Of a stretch of DNA of 32,350 nt, positions 9,790-18,133 are shown piece after piece. The stretch spans positions 1-32,350 of the forward strand of contig MHAY01000086.1 of the NCBI GenBank assembly GCA_001804705.1, in the 5' to 3' direction. The notes beneath the pieces are model-generated. The model had not been told where the DNA came from. It did no database searches and saw only the letters and a list, made by a program, of their open reading frames with translations. Position 1 is the first letter of the stretch; each line of letters begins with the position of its first letter. The translations under genes were made by a program, and so were the position numbers. Source of the stretch: Ignavibacteria bacterium RIFOXYC2_FULL_35_21 (GTDB lineage Bacteria; Bacteroidota; Ignavibacteria; Kapaibacteriales; UBA2268).

Positions 9790-10281
9790 CGAAGCCTCCC
9801 TTCACTGTGATTTGTTGAACAAGATTTTCTCAGTCAGCCTATTTTTTTTATTAATGCTCGTCAAAGTTTACTTGTGTAATATACCTCTGACATAATCCGG
9901 CTTTTGTTGCTCGAACAGCATGGGAGCGATGTGGCTTTGTGATGCTGCTCATCTTGTTTTGCTTGTCTTTTCTCTCTTTGCCTGCCTCCTTCTTTTATGG
10001 AAACATTTTAACACAAGAAAGGAAAAAATATGCCAATTCATTTTCCGCTTAGTTGATTATTTATAGAAAACCCTTAAAGCCAGTCTGATACAGCGTTTAC
10101 AAATGTTTTGAGTGTTGAGTGTTAAGTTTTAAGTGAATAATGTTGTGTAAAATTAAATTGACAGAGAATGAGATTTTGTGTAAATTAGAAAATACTTAAT
10201 ATTGTTGTTAATAGAAATAAGAATTAAGCAATAAGTAGAACTTATTGAAAATAAATTTTATCTAACATCTACAGGAGCTTT
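9790..10281. other. Gene-free region between divergent genes
   Basis: No credible gene is seen in these 492 bp, which must hold the promoters of two divergent genes. An imperfect inverted repeat (GAACAGCAT 9913-9921 with ATGCTGCTC 9942-9950, one mismatch) lies in a less AT-rich patch. 10105-10135 consists of overlapping direct repeats of the GTTTTGAGTG/GTTTTAAGTG type. The remainder is AT-rich. No promoter could be assigned. Confidence 0.5.
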
Positions 10282-11493
10282 ATGGAAGTATTTATATTAA
10301 TCCTTGTAATATCTTTATTTGCTGCTTTGATATATTTAATCAATAAAAAAAATAAGAAAAAAAAAGAAGCCCAACAATATCCGATTCAGGATTCTCCAAT
10401 AAAAATTGAGGTAACAACAGATAAAGAAGAAGTTTTTGATACTGGTGACATTGTGATAAATCCAGATGGAAGTTATTTAATTAATGATAAAAGCCATTAT
10501 CATATTAATATAATAAATATTAGTTATGAAGAAGTTAAGAAATTGAAAAACACATTAGATAAAGTATTTATTGTAGGTAAATGGGATTTAGTAAATGAAG
10601 TGAAAATCATTGTTGCCAAGACAAATCTGCGATGCAAAGAAATTGAAAATTATATTCTAGAATATAAACCTATTTATGATAATTCAATAAATGAACTAAT
10701 TAATATTTCAAAAGAATGGGCAATATCATCAGATATGGACAAAGAAGATTTATTAATTGAATTTCAAAATCAGGCAATTAATAAGTTAGAAGTAATTCCA
10801 ACAAAAAAAATTATTTCTTTGTTAACTACATCAATTACTGATTTTACAATTGATGATATATTTATAGAAAGATTTGGAATGGAGAATTTTGAATTTTATT
10901 TAAGTTATTTTCATAGTGGTATAAAAGTACATAAGTTAAATGCAGATTCTTGGGGAAGACAGAAATTTGAAAAACTTGTAGAATTAGGTTTAGCAAGAAG
11001 AGGGAAAGAAATTCCTATTGAAGATATAATTAATGTTTTAACATTAAATGAAATGAATGAAATTTTAAAAGGTAGAATTGATAAAAAAATAACAAGGAAA
11101 GCACAGGGAATAGAATTATTCGTAAAACAAGAAGATGCATGGGAATTATTAAGTAAAAATTTATCATTCAGAGAATTATTTCAATTAGTTCAATTACCCG
11201 AAGATTTAAAACCTTATAACTTGGATAAAATTAAAGAATCATGGGAGTATGCTGAAATAATTGCAGAAATTATACTCGATACTTATGAAAGATCATATAA
11301 AGCAAAAAAGGATTTTGATGAACATGTAAAAGAATTGAAGGAGGGATGGATAAAAGAAAATTGGAAGATTCAAAATTACGATGCAATTTGTCCGTGTTGT
11401 ATAAAAGATACAGAAAAGAAATATCCGATAAATAGATATCCTAAAGTTCCTCATCATATTGGTTGTACATGCGAAGTTAATTATGATTTTTAA
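10282..11493 (+). CDS. Membrane-anchored unknown protein with Cys/His-rich tail, upstream of rmuC
   Basis: Unrecognised 403-residue protein. It starts with a transmembrane segment (about 3-20) followed by a lysine-rich stretch, which predicts a cytoplasmic body. The middle is charged and mainly helical, with a segment around 230-310 (LVELGLARRGKEIP.EDIINVLT) that could be a small helical domain. The last about 35 residues carry C-P-C-C ... Y-P ... P-H-H-I-G-C-T-C. This looks like a metal site and resembles the C-terminal Cys/His tail of phage Mu F/SPP1 gp7 head-morphogenesis proteins; the resemblance is tentative. AGGAG lies four bases before the ATG. rmuC follows after 35 bp, so the two are probably one operon. 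Base composition is much more AT-rich than in the neighbouring carboxylase gene. Confidence 0.75.
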   Translation: MEVFILILVISLFAALIYLINKKNKKKKEAQQYPIQDSPIKIEVTTDKEEVFDTGDIVINPDGSYLINDKSHYHINIINISYEEVKKLKNTLDKVFIVGKWDLVNEVKIIVAKTNLRCKEIENYILEYKPIYDNSINELINISKEWAISSDMDKEDLLIEFQNQAINKLEVIPTKKIISLLTTSITDFTIDDIFIERFGMENFEFYLSYFHSGIKVHKLNADSWGRQKFEKLVELGLARRGKEIPIEDIINVLTLNEMNEILKGRIDKKITRKAQGIELFVKQEDAWELLSKNLSFRELFQLVQLPEDLKPYNLDKIKESWEYAEIIAEIILDTYERSYKAKKDFDEHVKELKEGWIKENWKIQNYDAICPCCIKDTEKKYPINRYPKVPHHIGCTCEVNYDF

Positions 11494-11528
11494 TAATAAT
11501 AATTATTAAGATTATTTGGAGAATAATT

Positions 11529-12755
11529 ATGAATGAAATTATAATAATAGTTGCATTTTTATTTGGCTTGATAATAGGTGGTATTATTATTTGGTTTAAA
11601 CAAAAATCCAAAATTGATGTACTAAATCTAGAATTGACTAAGGATAAAGATATATATGAAGAAAAAATCCAAACTCTTCTAAAAGCTGAAGATAATTTTA
11701 AGGATGCTTTTGAAATTTTAGCTAATAATATTTTAAAGAAAAAAAGCGAGGAATTTGAGACTACTGGTATAACTAATATTGAGCACATATTAACACCATT
11801 TAAAGGGAAAATTGATTTACTTAATACTTTAATTGATAGTAAATTTAATGAAGAAGCAAAAGATGTTGCATCTTTAAAAACACAAATTAGTTTATTAATT
11901 GAACAAGCTAGAGAAATAAGTAAGGATGCCAATTATTTAGCAAATGCATTAACAGGTGATGGGCAAAAAATTGGTAGGTGGGGTGAAGATCAATTAGAAA
12001 AATTATTTGAAAATATGGGATTAAAAGTAGATATTCATTATTTGAAACAAGCTCATTTTAAAGATGAAGAAGATAAAACATTAATTCCTGATTATATAAT
12101 AAAATTACCAGATGGGAAATGTTTAATAATTGATTCTAAAGTTTCAATATCAGCGTATGAAAATTATTATGAAACAGATGACGAAATGGAAAAACAAAAA
12201 TATTTAAAGGAACATATTAAAAGTATTGAAAATCATATTAAAGAACTAGCACAGAAAGAGTATCATAAATTATATCAAATAAATCAACCAGATTATGTTT
12301 TAATGTATATTCCTATTGAACCAGCTTTCTTATTAGCTTTAAATGAAGATAAAAACTTATATGAAAGAGCTTATAAAAATGATATTATTCTTGTATCTAC
12401 ATCAATTCTTTTAGCAACATTAAGAACAATTAAATTTATTTGGACACAAGAAAATCAAAAACAAAATGTATTAGAGATTGCGAGGATTGGAGGTGCTTTA
12501 TATGATAAGTTTGTAGATTTTATAAGTGATATGGAAAAAATAAATGATAATATAAATAATATTTCAAAAAGTTATCATAGTGCTATGAGTAAATTAAAAG
12601 ATTCTCCTCAAAAGGGATCAACAATTATCGGCAGGATTGAGCAATTAAAAGAATTGGGAGCTAGAACAACAAAATCTATTCCTTCGAAATATATTGGAGA
12701 TAATACTTCTATTGTTGATGATCAGAACGGAGAACAGGAATTAGCAAAGGTTTAA
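11529..12755 (+). CDS. rmuC: DNA recombination protein RmuC homologue
   Basis: RmuC-family protein of 408 residues. RmuC proteins are membrane-anchored, carry a PD-(D/E)XK nuclease-like fold, and limit inversions between short inverted repeats. Visible here are an N-terminal transmembrane segment (about 4-22), a coiled-coil region (about 28-135), the conserved GRWGE (about 149-153), PDYIIKLPDGK (about 187-197) and the nuclease-like DSKVS (about 202-206), then the family-typical VLMYIPIEPAF and ILVSTSILLATLRTI segments. GGAG sits seven bases before the ATG. It follows the membrane-anchored unknown gene by 35 bp, which suggests joint function. Codon use is strongly AT-biased, like that of its partner, which could indicate horizontal acquisition of the pair. 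Confidence 0.93.
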   Translation: MNEIIIIVAFLFGLIIGGIIIWFKQKSKIDVLNLELTKDKDIYEEKIQTLLKAEDNFKDAFEILANNILKKKSEEFETTGITNIEHILTPFKGKIDLLNTLIDSKFNEEAKDVASLKTQISLLIEQAREISKDANYLANALTGDGQKIGRWGEDQLEKLFENMGLKVDIHYLKQAHFKDEEDKTLIPDYIIKLPDGKCLIIDSKVSISAYENYYETDDEMEKQKYLKEHIKSIENHIKELAQKEYHKLYQINQPDYVLMYIPIEPAFLLALNEDKNLYERAYKNDIILVSTSILLATLRTIKFIWTQENQKQNVLEIARIGGALYDKFVDFISDMEKINDNINNISKSYHSAMSKLKDSPQKGSTIIGRIEQLKELGARTTKSIPSKYIGDNTSIVDDQNGEQELAKV

Positions 12756-12784
12756 TAAAAATTTTAATTATTTATTCCTCCTCA

Positions 12785-14350
12785 TCACAACGGTATATTC
12801 CCGTGCTTACGCGGAGGATTTTTATCCACCTTGTTCTCAAGCAGTGAGAATGCTTCAATCAATCTCTGACGTGTAAACTTCGGCTCGATTACCTCGTCAA
12901 TATATCCGTAGGAAGCCGCAATATAAGGATTCGCAAACTTTTCGTTGAACTCATTAATAAGTTCAGTTTCCCTTTGCTCGCTTTCTTCGGCCGATTCGAT
13001 TTCCTTCTTGAAAATAATTTCCACAGCACCCTTGGCACCCATCACCGCAAGCTCCGCAGTGGGCCAGGCAAAGTTCAAATCGCCCCGCACATGCTTGCTG
13101 TTCATCACATCGTAAGCTCCGCCGTAAGCCTTGCGCGTTATCACCGTAACCTTAGGCACAGTCGCCTCGCAGTAGGCATAAAGCAGTTTCGCACCATTGG
13201 CAATAATGCCTCCCCACTCCTGGTCGGCACCGGGCATAAATCCGGGGACATCTTCGAATGTGAGTATAGGTATGTTGAATGCATCGCAGAAGCGGATGAA
13301 ACGCCCTGCCTTGCGTGATGAATTGATGTCGAGCACTCCCGCCATGATTGCAGGCTGGTTCGCAATCACACCGATTGACCTGCCTCCGAGCCTGATGAAT
13401 CCAACGATGATGTTCATTGCCCAATCTTTGTGCACTTCGAGGAACTCGCTCTTATCAGCAACTTTGCGTATGATTTCCTTCATGTCATACGGTTGATTCG
13501 GATTTGCAGGAATGATATATGTCAAGTCTTCGTCAGCCCTGTCTAACGGGTCATCGTTCGGAATATAAGGAGGCTCCTCGGCATTGTTTGCAGGAATAAA
13601 CGACATAAGCTTCTTCACAATTTCCATCGCTTCCATGTCATTGTCGGCAACGAAGTGAGCCACACCGCTCTTGGATGCATGTACATCCGCACCGCCGAGT
13701 TCATCAGATGTCAGGTCTTCATGTGTAACTGTTTTAACAACTTTAGGACCCGTAACAAACATGTACGAAGTTTTTCTCACCATAATAATAAAATCGGTAA
13801 TCGCAGGAGAATAGACTGCACCACCCGCACATGGACCCATCACAACCGAAATCTGAGGGACAACACCCGATGCAAGAGTATTCAAAAGGAAAATATCTGC
13901 ATATGCACCAAGTGAAATCACACCTTCCTGCACACGCGCACCGCCCGAATCATTCAGCCCAATCACAGGCAAGCCGCTCTTCATAGCCATTTCCATAACC
14001 TTGCAGATTTTCTTTCCATGCTCTTCCGCAAGGCTTCCTCCGAGTACGGTGAAATCCTGGGAAAAGACAAATACCTTCTGACCGTTGATTTCGCCATGCC
14101 CTGTAACGACACCGTCGCCGAAGAACACGGTTTTATTCAGTCCGAATTCGTGTGAATGATGATGGACAAGGCGGTCAATCTCGCGGAAAGAACCTTTGTC
14201 GAGCATAAGGTCGAGCCGCTCACGTGCAGTCAGCTTGCCTTTTGCATGCTGGTCGTCAATTCTTTTCTTGCCGCCGCCGAGAACTGCTTTATCCTGAATT
14301 TCTCTCAGCTTTTGAATCTTCTTGTCAATTAGTTCTTTGTTAGCATCCAT
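12785..14350 (-). CDS. Acyl-CoA carboxylase carboxyltransferase subunit (propionyl/methylmalonyl-CoA type)
   Basis: 521-residue biotin-dependent carboxyltransferase of the PccB/MmdA family, near the usual length of about 510-530. It moves the carboxyl group between biotin and an acyl-CoA, most likely propionyl-CoA giving methylmalonyl-CoA. Diagnostic stretches include KGKLTARERLDLMLD near the N terminus, the first-half oxyanion region GGARVQEGV, GPCAGGAVYSPAITDF, the second-half ITRKAYGGAYDVM, and the C-terminal NPPRKHGNIPL typical of the family. Whether it works as a carboxylase or a Na+-coupled decarboxylase cannot be told from this subunit. No biotin carboxylase or biotin carrier gene lies in the window. 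It has a higher GC content than the AT-rich blocks on both sides. Confidence 0.95.
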   Translation of the reverse strand: MDANKELIDKKIQKLREIQDKAVLGGGKKRIDDQHAKGKLTARERLDLMLDKGSFREIDRLVHHHSHEFGLNKTVFFGDGVVTGHGEINGQKVFVFSQDFTVLGGSLAEEHGKKICKVMEMAMKSGLPVIGLNDSGGARVQEGVISLGAYADIFLLNTLASGVVPQISVVMGPCAGGAVYSPAITDFIIMVRKTSYMFVTGPKVVKTVTHEDLTSDELGGADVHASKSGVAHFVADNDMEAMEIVKKLMSFIPANNAEEPPYIPNDDPLDRADEDLTYIIPANPNQPYDMKEIIRKVADKSEFLEVHKDWAMNIIVGFIRLGGRSIGVIANQPAIMAGVLDINSSRKAGRFIRFCDAFNIPILTFEDVPGFMPGADQEWGGIIANGAKLLYAYCEATVPKVTVITRKAYGGAYDVMNSKHVRGDLNFAWPTAELAVMGAKGAVEIIFKKEIESAEESEQRETELINEFNEKFANPYIAASYGYIDEVIEPKFTRQRLIEAFSLLENKVDKNPPRKHGNIPL

Positions 14351-14526
14351 AAAAAAATATTTCGTTGATATGGTTAAATGCCCCTATTAATGTATTCACA
14401 AAAATATATGAAATGTTTTAATTAATTAGAAAATAATTGATTTTTTTAAAGTGCTGTAACATTTTCCCTTTTTTTGTGTCTTATAGATATACGATGTGCA
14501 ATTTTAAAATACTTTTTTAAAATTTT

Positions 14527-15102
14527 ATGGATGTAGCGTTAATCATAAATAACACCTATATTTTAGTAAATCTTTTACCTGATGTTAAATCAGCGTTAAA
14601 GAACAAATATTCATTTCTGCCTGATGATGAAATTGTGGTGGCTTGCAACATAATATTTTGGAACATTCTCAGACATGACATCTATTTAAAATGCAAGGAT
14701 GATAGTGATTTATACCGATTACTCTATAAATCTTGCAACAATAAAATAAAAAACATAATTAAAAGAAATAAAAAACTCGTATCTCTCGAAGAAACAGCCG
14801 CAGATGCGGGTATGAAGCCTTTAGAATTTATAGATATGAAAATGTGCAACAATCAAATTGATGACATAGAAAAAAACCTCGATTTGGAATTATTGAAAAA
14901 AGCAATGCCCAGTGAATTTTTTACACTGTTATTAATGCATTATTCTAACCATAAACTTGAAAATATTGCAGAGCATTTCCATGTCAGCCGAATTACTATA
15001 ATCAGAAGGTTAGTCAAAGCAAAAGAAATGGCTATTGCATTACTCACCGGCAATCCCCCCCCCCCGAAAAAAGAGAGGAAGAAAAAAATTAAAATAAATT
15101 AA
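14527..15102 (+). CDS. ECF sigma factor-like regulator
   Basis: 191-residue protein with the size and layout of an ECF sigma factor. Residues about 30-90 look like a diverged region 2 (FWNILRHD ... DLYRLLYKSCNNKIKNIIKRNKK). Residues about 125-172 look like region 4, with a helix-turn-helix (ENIAEHFHVSRITIIRRLVKAKE). The match is by pattern only; a non-sigma helix-turn-helix regulator is possible. The C terminus is odd: a run of 11 C encodes four prolines, then a lysine-rich tail. Changing the run by one base would alter only the last about 15 residues. It lies upstream of the exported-peptide and thioredoxin-lipoprotein genes and may control them. The DNA is very AT-rich. Confidence 0.65.
   Translation: MDVALIINNTYILVNLLPDVKSALKNKYSFLPDDEIVVACNIIFWNILRHDIYLKCKDDSDLYRLLYKSCNNKIKNIIKRNKKLVSLEETAADAGMKPLEFIDMKMCNNQIDDIEKNLDLELLKKAMPSEFFTLLLMHYSNHKLENIAEHFHVSRITIIRRLVKAKEMAIALLTGNPPPPKKERKKKIKIN
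15055..15065 (+). repeat. C11 homopolymer in the end of the ECF-like gene
   Basis: Eleven consecutive C in an otherwise AT-rich gene, encoding Pro-Pro-Pro-Pro with the next G. Such runs are prone to slipped-strand length change. By reading the frames, C10 gives a tail beginning PPPRKKRGRKK and C12 one beginning PPPPEKREEEK; both stop within about 15 codons. Confidence 0.8.
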
Positions 15103-15446
15103 AAAAAATGTTTTGTTATTTTAAAGGACTTACAAAGACGCTAAAAAAAATAATTTATAATAAATGATACTTTTTCCATTTTTCATTTGTTATATATATA
15201 GAGGCACTGTGTAATTATAAAAATATTTAGAAATAAAAAAAAGGAGGCAAGAATAAAAACAATTCAAAACAGCAGTGGCAGTAGGATATATCAATTGATG
15301 AGCGTTAGCAAATAAAAAAGGACTAACAAGCTCGCACTCATTAGTCCACGTGTACTGCTTGAATAAAATAGTTAAATGCAATTCAAGCAGGTATTCAAAA
15401 ATATGCTTTTTGATAAGAAAAGCAAAATTTGTAGGGAGGATTTATA
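15103..15446 (+). promoter_or_regulatory. Leader region with two hairpins before the small exported protein
   Basis: 344 bp without a convincing gene. Two inverted repeats stand in tandem. The first is GGACTAA 15320-15326 with TTAGTCC 15341-15347 (7 bp, 14-nt loop). The second is CTGCTTGAAT 15355-15364 with ATTCAAGCAG 15381-15390 (10 bp, perfect, 16-nt loop). They end 56 nt before the start codon at 15447, in the position of a structured 5' untranslated region. An AGGAGG at 15242-15247 is not followed by a usable long frame; a five-codon frame (MSVSK) starts at 15298. No known riboswitch class was recognised, and the regulatory role is inferred. Confidence 0.45.
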
Positions 15447-15797
15447 ATGAAAACGAAAATTTATTTGTTTTGGTTGATTTTCACATTTGTGCTGTTATCA
15501 TTTTCTGCAATATCAATGACTATCACTAAAGAATGGATTGTAAGACATGGTCCTGGTGTTAAGATGGGTTGTTGGGAGTTTATGTGGGAAGACGAGTGGG
15601 GAGGTTCAAACTATCAATGTAAGCCTTGTGGTTTTGTTGGTTGTAGCCCATGGTCATGGAGGGCAGTGTATGAAGGTATGATAGATCCTTGTGCAGAGTG
15701 TAATACTGAACAATATGGTAGAAATCTTATTGATGAGAATACACCTGAAGGTGAGTTGCCACCCCTTTATCAAATTGATTTCTCAATTACTTATTAA
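15447..15797 (+). CDS. Small exported protein with two CxxC motifs
   Basis: 116 residues, family not recognised. The N terminus (about 1-24) is a signal peptide or anchor ending near FSAIS. The mature part is rich in Trp and Cys, with six cysteines at 42, 58, 61, 66, 82 and 85. These include CKPC (58-61) and CAEC (82-85), suitable for disulfides or a metal site. The start is well supported by GGAGG seven bases before the ATG, one of the strongest ribosome sites in the window. A hairpin separates it from the thioredoxin-like lipoprotein gene 53 bp downstream, so the small protein may be made in excess. Small leader-type exported peptides next to TlpA-like lipoproteins are known in Bacteroidota, but no NVEALA-type motif is present here. 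Confidence 0.75.
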   Translation: MKTKIYLFWLIFTFVLLSFSAISMTITKEWIVRHGPGVKMGCWEFMWEDEWGGSNYQCKPCGFVGCSPWSWRAVYEGMIDPCAECNTEQYGRNLIDENTPEGELPPLYQIDFSITY

Positions 15798-15808
15798 AAT
15801 TTTTTAAC

Positions 15809-15833
15809 AAGGGTTGCCTAATAAGCAATCCTT
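15809..15833 (+). terminator. Intercistronic hairpin, possible leaky terminator
   Basis: AAGGGTTGC 15809-15817 pairs with GCAATCCTT 15825-15833 (nine pairs, one G-T) around a 7-nt loop, followed by TTAATTTA. It sits between the small exported protein and the lipoprotein gene and could lower expression of the downstream gene. The T-run is short, so termination would probably be partial. Confidence 0.45.
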
Positions 15834-15850
15834 TAATTTAAAAGTGATTT

Positions 15851-17746
15851 ATGAACATTAAAATTATTATATCATTCTTATTTATATTATTGTTAACTTT
15901 TTGTAATAATGATAGAGGTTATTATAAAAAGTTTTATATTTCCAGTGATGAAATAAAAATAACCAAGGGCATACCCAAAACAGGAGAATCAATCGAATTG
16001 ACATATTATCCAAAAATCATAAGAAACTCAAAATATATAAAAGCAAACATTACAATTTGTTACTATGATTTAAATATTCCATATACATTGAATTTGAATA
16101 ACTATAAAGGAAAATATCAAGCATATTTTACTATTCCTGATCGAAGCCATTTTATTATTATTCAGATAAAAGATTCATCCAACCTATATGAATCATATTT
16201 CCCAGTATTAAAGAATGGTGAACCGCCACAGGGTACACTTCCTTTATTGATGTGGTATTCAAGGTCATATAAAGAATGTATGGAATTATTTAAAGAAGAT
16301 GAAATATTGTATCCAAATGATTTAACAAGATGGGGTGATTTTCTATCACTATTATTAACAAATGATGTTCCAATTGAGGATATAATCCATAGAGTAGATA
16401 GCTTGATGGTCGTATTAAACAAGAATAATAAATTCACAAAAATCGAAAGATTGATTGGCTATTCTGCATTACTGAAGCCTTTAACTTTTATAAATGAATT
16501 TCACAGAGTAAATATTATATTAGATACTTGTAAGAAAATAATAAATGGGAAGTTAAATATTTTGAGTGATAGTACAATATATCCATTTTTTAACTCATTA
16601 AAATATGTGTTTAATGCATTATCTAAAGACGAAACTATTGGATTAAAAAATGATTTAGATTCAATTCATATAAAAGCATTAAATTCATTTCTTGAAATAG
16701 AAAATCAATCTATATTTTATTGTGATTTAGTCAGTGTTTTAAGGAGGGTTGACAGTATTTCATTAACTAAAAATATAAGTTATTTCGAACCAATAATCAA
16801 TAAATTATTTAATAAATTTAATAAAGTTAACTTTCCGGAAAACAAAGAAGAAATTTTATCTGTACATGATGCTTTTGTAATTATATTTAAAGTATTAAAC
16901 TATCTAAGAAATAATGAATACTCAATTTCCATACTTATAAGAGGTATAGAATTTTTTGAAAATTCTGTGAAATTTTCAAATAAATTTGAATTACATCCTG
17001 ATTTAATAGAATCTTCAGGTAATTATTCTTCAATGATCTTTAATCTTGGTAAAACTTATTTGTTAATTAATGATACTGCTAATAGTATCAGTCAATTTAA
17101 AAAAGTTATATCATGCTCAATCAATAATTTCATGAATAAGGGACCTATATCGCTTTCATGTATAGAATTAACAAAAATATATATAAAACAGAAAAATCTT
17201 GACTCATCTGAAAAATTCCTGATATTGGCTTTTAAAATGAAAAGTCCTTTTGCTCCTACTGTTTTTACTGATTATCAAATACTAAGAATTAAAAAAGGCA
17301 AAAGCAAAATTACCATATCTGAATTTTTAAATAAAAATAAAATAGGTTTATACAAAGAATTTCCATCAATACCAGAATTTCACATTATTACTGATAAAAA
17401 TATTATTTATCCTTCTTTCACGAAAGATACTGTTTTATTTTTATTCTTTTATGATGATGAATGTCCGGCTTGCAACATTAAATCTACTGAGCTTCTTAGT
17501 AATATTGTGAAATTGAAAATAATTAATCATAAAGATATTGTTGTATCTGAAATAAATCGTGAAAAGTTACGAAAGGCTTATGGTAATAATATTCTTTATA
17601 CTAAACAGATAAAATTTCTATCAAAAATTTTTAATATTAAAAAGCTACCTTATTTGGTTATAATACAAAACAAAAAGTTAATATATAGTTCGAATCAAAT
17701 ACCTAATAGTTCAATTGATGTAATGAAACTTATAAAATTTGATTGA
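15851..17746 (+). CDS. Lipoprotein with C-terminal thioredoxin-like (TlpA-type) domain
   Basis: 631-residue probable lipoprotein: a hydrophobic leader with a cysteine at 18 (LLLTFC, a slightly unusual lipobox) followed by NND. Residues about 30-130 form a beta-rich N-terminal domain ending near PPQGTLPL. The middle, about 130-480, is helical and TPR-like without strict repeats. The C-terminal about 115 residues resemble a thioredoxin fold, with LFLFFYDDECPACNIKS giving the active-site CPAC at 538-541 and a candidate cis-proline at 600 (KKLPYLVII). It would act as an envelope thiol-disulfide protein, with the double-CxxC peptide encoded just upstream as an obvious candidate partner (inference). 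The DNA is strongly AT-rich and there is no clear ribosome site. Confidence 0.8.
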   Translation: MNIKIIISFLFILLLTFCNNDRGYYKKFYISSDEIKITKGIPKTGESIELTYYPKIIRNSKYIKANITICYYDLNIPYTLNLNNYKGKYQAYFTIPDRSHFIIIQIKDSSNLYESYFPVLKNGEPPQGTLPLLMWYSRSYKECMELFKEDEILYPNDLTRWGDFLSLLLTNDVPIEDIIHRVDSLMVVLNKNNKFTKIERLIGYSALLKPLTFINEFHRVNIILDTCKKIINGKLNILSDSTIYPFFNSLKYVFNALSKDETIGLKNDLDSIHIKALNSFLEIENQSIFYCDLVSVLRRVDSISLTKNISYFEPIINKLFNKFNKVNFPENKEEILSVHDAFVIIFKVLNYLRNNEYSISILIRGIEFFENSVKFSNKFELHPDLIESSGNYSSMIFNLGKTYLLINDTANSISQFKKVISCSINNFMNKGPISLSCIELTKIYIKQKNLDSSEKFLILAFKMKSPFAPTVFTDYQILRIKKGKSKITISEFLNKNKIGLYKEFPSIPEFHIITDKNIIYPSFTKDTVLFLFFYDDECPACNIKSTELLSNIVKLKIINHKDIVVSEINREKLRKAYGNNILYTKQIKFLSKIFNIKKLPYLVIIQNKKLIYSSNQIPNSSIDVMKLIKFD

Positions 17747-17846
17747 TATTCTCTTTAATTATAGGATTTCATTTATGATGAAAAGCAAAAGCTCGAACTG
17801 CAATACAAGCAAAACATAAGGTTTGGTTTTATTGCTATGATTTAGT

Positions 17847-18092
17847 TTATTTTCCTTTTCTTATCCCTTCTATTATCACATTCTTCTGCTTTTCGGTGAA
17901 ATCGTTTTTGTAATATCTCAGAAAGAATTGCACCCTGCGTTCTTCTTCGGGCAGGTCTTTTGGAATGGATGACCAGACAATATTGCGTGCAGTCTCATTC
18001 ATGCTCAAGCCGATTCTGATTCTTTCGTCAGAAGTAAGGCTCATCATCTTTTCACGATAAAATTTTTCAAATTCAGGCGAAGTGTCAGTCAT
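17847..18092 (-). CDS. Small conserved-type protein downstream of parB
   Basis: 81 residues from the chosen start. A start at 18143 would add 17 residues encoded partly by tandem repeat DNA, so it is less likely. The sequence begins MTDTSPEFEKFYREKMMSLT and continues with SDERIRIGLSMNETARNIV. From memory it resembles a widespread family of about 80-residue soluble proteins without a known function. No signal peptide, membrane segment or catalytic motif is visible. It is the last gene of the parA-parB run, 70 bp after parB. Confidence 0.65.
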   Translation of the reverse strand: MTDTSPEFEKFYREKMMSLTSDERIRIGLSMNETARNIVWSSIPKDLPEEERRVQFFLRYYKNDFTEKQKNVIIEGIRKGK

Positions 18093-18133
18093 AGCAAATA
18101 AGTTATAAGGTATAAAGTCAAAAGTTACAAAGT

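Noticed and set aside
10282-11493. Phage head protein (remnant prophage)
   Set aside because: Only the short Cys/His tail resembles Mu F; no other phage gene lies nearby and the protein has an N-terminal membrane anchor.
15347-15352. CACGTG core as a parS site for ParB
   Set aside because: The flanks (TAGTC..TACTG) do not form the extended palindrome expected of parS; the core alone is a common hexamer.
15190-15381. 63-codon open frame on the minus strand
   Set aside because: No ribosome site, it runs through both hairpins of the leader, and its composition is that of random AT-rich DNA.
15447-15797. NVEALA-family leader peptide
   Set aside because: Size and context are similar, but no NVEALA-like motif is present and the mature region is Cys/Trp-rich instead.
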